Positions 5,878 through 7,705 of a stretch of DNA of 7,705 nucleotides are shown here, one piece after another; the stretch's first letter is position 1; each line of letters starts with the position of its first letter. The position numbers were made by a program, and so were the translations under genes. The stretch is from Halieaceae bacterium. GTDB lineage: Bacteria; Pseudomonadota; Gammaproteobacteria; Pseudomonadales; Halieaceae. The notes beneath the pieces were generated by a model. It did not search any database. It saw only the letters and a program-made list of their open reading frames with translations, and was not told the origin of the DNA. The DNA lies in contig WTJR01000069.1 in assembly GCA_011524755.1 (NCBI GenBank), positions 27,561-35,265 on the forward strand, given 5' to 3'.

Positions 5878-7581
5878 ATGCGCCCAATAACAATAATGGT
5901 TGCTCTTGCATTGCTGTCACTAACGCACGGCATCCAAGCAGAAACAGTGGTCTACACGGCCAAGCTTATTCGAACCATGGAACCCGCACTACCAGAGGCA
6001 ACCGCCGTAGCGGTGGAAGACGGAAAAGTCTTGGCCGTTGGCTCCTTGGATAGTCTGAGCCCGCTGATTGCTTCACGCGGTGCGCGGATCGACCGACAGT
6101 TCGAAGACAAAGTCATGACACCGGGCTTCATTGATCCTCATGTCCACCCTACTCTGCCTGCGGTTTTGACACAGTTCCCCTTTCTTGCACCCGATGACTG
6201 GTATCTGCCCACCGGAGATTTCCCGGGAGCCACAACGCCTGAGGGCTACCGAAGTGCACTACAAAATTTAGTTGCGCAACATGATGATGCGTCAGTACCG
6301 TTTGTCGCTTTTGGCTATCACCCGCTGTGGCACGGCGAGGTGTGGCGGGATGATCTCAACAACTGGTTTGGCGATACACCCGTCATGATTTGGCACCGCT
6401 CGTTTCATGAGCTCATTGGCAATGATGCGGCCTGGGAACTTCTGGGCGTTACCAAGGAAGATGCCGAAGCCATTCCGCATGGAGCCAGTTGGGAACGAGG
6501 ACACTTCTATGAACTGGGCCTGAGAGCAGTATTCCCTCGCATGGGATTTCTCTTTGAGCCCGCGCGCTACATGAAGGGCATGCAGAACTTTCTCTCGATG
6601 ATGCACGAATCAGGTGTGACGACTGCTGCGGATATGGGCACGGGTATTTTTGGCAACCCCGTCGGCGAGATTCAGGCGATAAAAGCCGCTGTAGCCAGTG
6701 ACCCTGTTGGTGTTCGAGTACTTCTCACACCCATCATTACCGATTTCATCACAAGGCAAAAATCCGCGGAGCAAGCGCTTGCTGAAGTCCGCGATTGGCA
6801 AACGATGAATGATGATCAAGTGACGGTGGGTAATCACTTCAAACTCATGATTGATGGTGCGATTTTCTCGGGCCTTTCCCAAATGGGGTCACCTGGCTAC
6901 CTCGACGGGCACACGGGCGTATGGATGGTCGATGTCCCCACACTCGAGACATTTGCCAAAACGTTTTGGGACGCTGGCTTTCAGATTCATGCCCATAGCA
7001 ATGGCGATGCCGCCACGGCACGCTTCATTGATCTTCTGGACTACCTGTTGCGCGAGAGTCCTCGTGCTGATCACCGCATGACGCTGGAACACTTTGCCTA
7101 CAGTACGGAAGATCAAAACCGAAAGCTTGCAGCCCTCGGCGCGGCTGTCTCTGCAAACCCTTACTACCATTACATTCTGTCCGAGATGTACAGCGGCGAT
7201 TGGCTCGGCCCTGATCGGGGACCCCAAATGGTGCGACTCGGCTCCTTGGAATCAAAAGGTGTTCCCGTTGGACTCCACTCAGATAGCCCAATGGCACCGC
7301 TCTCACCGCTGACACTAATGTGGACTGCAGTCGCACGAGAAAATATATCGGGTGAAAAAACCGGACAAGGTGAAGTAATGAGTCGATACGGTGCGCTGAA
7401 AGCCATTACTATCGACGCGGCGTGGATCTTGGGGCTCGAAGATTCTATCGGCTCAATACGGGCTGGAAAGGCGGCGGACTTTACTGTGCTGGCGGCTGAT
7501 CCACTGACCGTGCCGCTTGAACAATTACGATCAATTGAGGTCATTGGTACCGTTTACGCCGGTACCGCACACCAAAACTAA
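5878..7581 (+). CDS. Exported YtcJ-like amidohydrolase
   Basis: Encodes 567 residues. A Sec signal peptide (1-21, cleavage likely after GIQA) sends it to the periplasm. The rest is an amidohydrolase-superfamily enzyme of the amidohydrolase 3 / YtcJ-like type: an N-terminal beta-sandwich part (about 23-80), then a TIM-barrel with metal motif H88-V-H90 in GFIDPHVHP. Further likely active-site residues are Lys322 in FKLMIDGA (candidate carbamylated metal bridge), H371 and H373 in HAHSNGD, H404 in LEHF, and D469 in HSDSP. The C-terminus (ITIDAAWILGLED, IRAGKAADFTVL) is the standard return to the sandwich domain. Such enzymes hydrolyse C-N bonds in amides, ureas or cyclic compounds; the substrate cannot be read here. 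Length is normal for the group. It ends with tandem TAA TAA codons, 17 bp before an Old Yellow Enzyme gene, so the two may be cotranscribed. Confidence 0.92.
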   Translation: MRPITIMVALALLSLTHGIQAETVVYTAKLIRTMEPALPEATAVAVEDGKVLAVGSLDSLSPLIASRGARIDRQFEDKVMTPGFIDPHVHPTLPAVLTQFPFLAPDDWYLPTGDFPGATTPEGYRSALQNLVAQHDDASVPFVAFGYHPLWHGEVWRDDLNNWFGDTPVMIWHRSFHELIGNDAAWELLGVTKEDAEAIPHGASWERGHFYELGLRAVFPRMGFLFEPARYMKGMQNFLSMMHESGVTTAADMGTGIFGNPVGEIQAIKAAVASDPVGVRVLLTPIITDFITRQKSAEQALAEVRDWQTMNDDQVTVGNHFKLMIDGAIFSGLSQMGSPGYLDGHTGVWMVDVPTLETFAKTFWDAGFQIHAHSNGDAATARFIDLLDYLLRESPRADHRMTLEHFAYSTEDQNRKLAALGAAVSANPYYHYILSEMYSGDWLGPDRGPQMVRLGSLESKGVPVGLHSDSPMAPLSPLTLMWTAVARENISGEKTGQGEVMSRYGALKAITIDAAWILGLEDSIGSIRAGKAADFTVLAADPLTVPLEQLRSIEVIGTVYAGTAHQN

Positions 7582-7586
7582 TAACC

Positions 7587-7591
7587 GAGGA
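7587..7591 (+). promoter_or_regulatory. Shine-Dalgarno site for flavin oxidoreductase
   Basis: GAGGA lies 7 bases before ATG 7599 in the 17-bp gap after the amidohydrolase stop codon. It supports the start of the truncated last gene and its cotranscription with the amidohydrolase. Confidence 0.6.
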
Positions 7592-7598
7592 TAAGCTT

Positions 7599-7705
7599 AT
7601 GAGCGCTCTGGCAGCTCCTTTCACCTTTGCCAACGGATCGACTATTAAGAACCGCTACATGCTCGCCGCACTGACCAATCTGCAGAGCGGTGCTGACGGC
7701 GTGCT
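7599..7705 (+). CDS. Old Yellow Enzyme-family NADH:flavin oxidoreductase, N-terminus (3' partial)
   Basis: The frame from ATG 7599 stays open to the right edge, giving 35 complete codons. The translation contains PFTFANGSTIKNRYMLAALT, which matches the usual opening of Old Yellow Enzyme-family proteins (a PF-T-----IKNR-V-APMT pattern), where the first barrel strand begins the FMN site. These enzymes use FMN and NAD(P)H to reduce activated C=C bonds and are usually cytoplasmic. The APMT-like position reads AALT here, a common type of variation. The catalytic residues and any C-terminal 2,4-dienoyl-CoA reductase-like domain lie outside the window, so the subgroup cannot be assigned. A good ribosome site lies 7 bases upstream, and the gene probably shares a transcript with the amidohydrolase. 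Confidence 0.75.
   Translation, partial: MSALAAPFTFANGSTIKNRYMLAALTNLQSGADGV

Overview
The window reads as chromosomal DNA of a Gram-negative bacterium, most likely a marine gammaproteobacterium of the OM60/NOR5 (Halieaceae)-like or SAR92-like type. This placement is an inference from three lipoprotein signal peptides, the compact gene packing, and an exported amidohydrolase next to an Old Yellow Enzyme gene. No rRNA or other taxonomic marker is present. All eight genes lie on the + strand and fill almost the whole window. I see no tRNA, rRNA, CRISPR array, insertion sequence or transposase.

Region A (1-5818) is a tight six-gene run with junctions of -17 to +4 bp. In order: (1) a protein open at the left edge whose visible part resembles the C-terminal half of a divergent actin/Hsp70-like ATPase; (2) and (3) two paralogous von Willebrand factor A (vWA) proteins, each with a basic N-terminus, one membrane helix carrying a shared FLD..-CGFGAV motif, a long coiled coil and a C-terminal vWA domain; (4) and (5) two uncharacterised lipoproteins; (6) a lipoprotein M48-type zinc metalloprotease (HEIGH) with an extended C-terminus. 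The predicted locations run from cytoplasm through inner membrane and periplasm to outer membrane, so the run looks like one envelope-spanning assembly. The buried Asp in the twin helices recalls ExbD/TolR/MotB, so I predict a MotA/TolQ/ExbB-type partner gene just left of the window. This is the best candidate here for an undescribed system. Its function cannot be read from the sequence.

Region B (5878-7705) follows a 59-bp gap. It holds a secreted YtcJ-like metal-dependent amidohydrolase and then, 17 bp later, the start of a gene for an Old Yellow Enzyme-type flavin oxidoreductase cut by the right edge. These look like catabolic or detoxification enzymes functionally separate from region A. 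No clear terminator or promoter separates the two regions.
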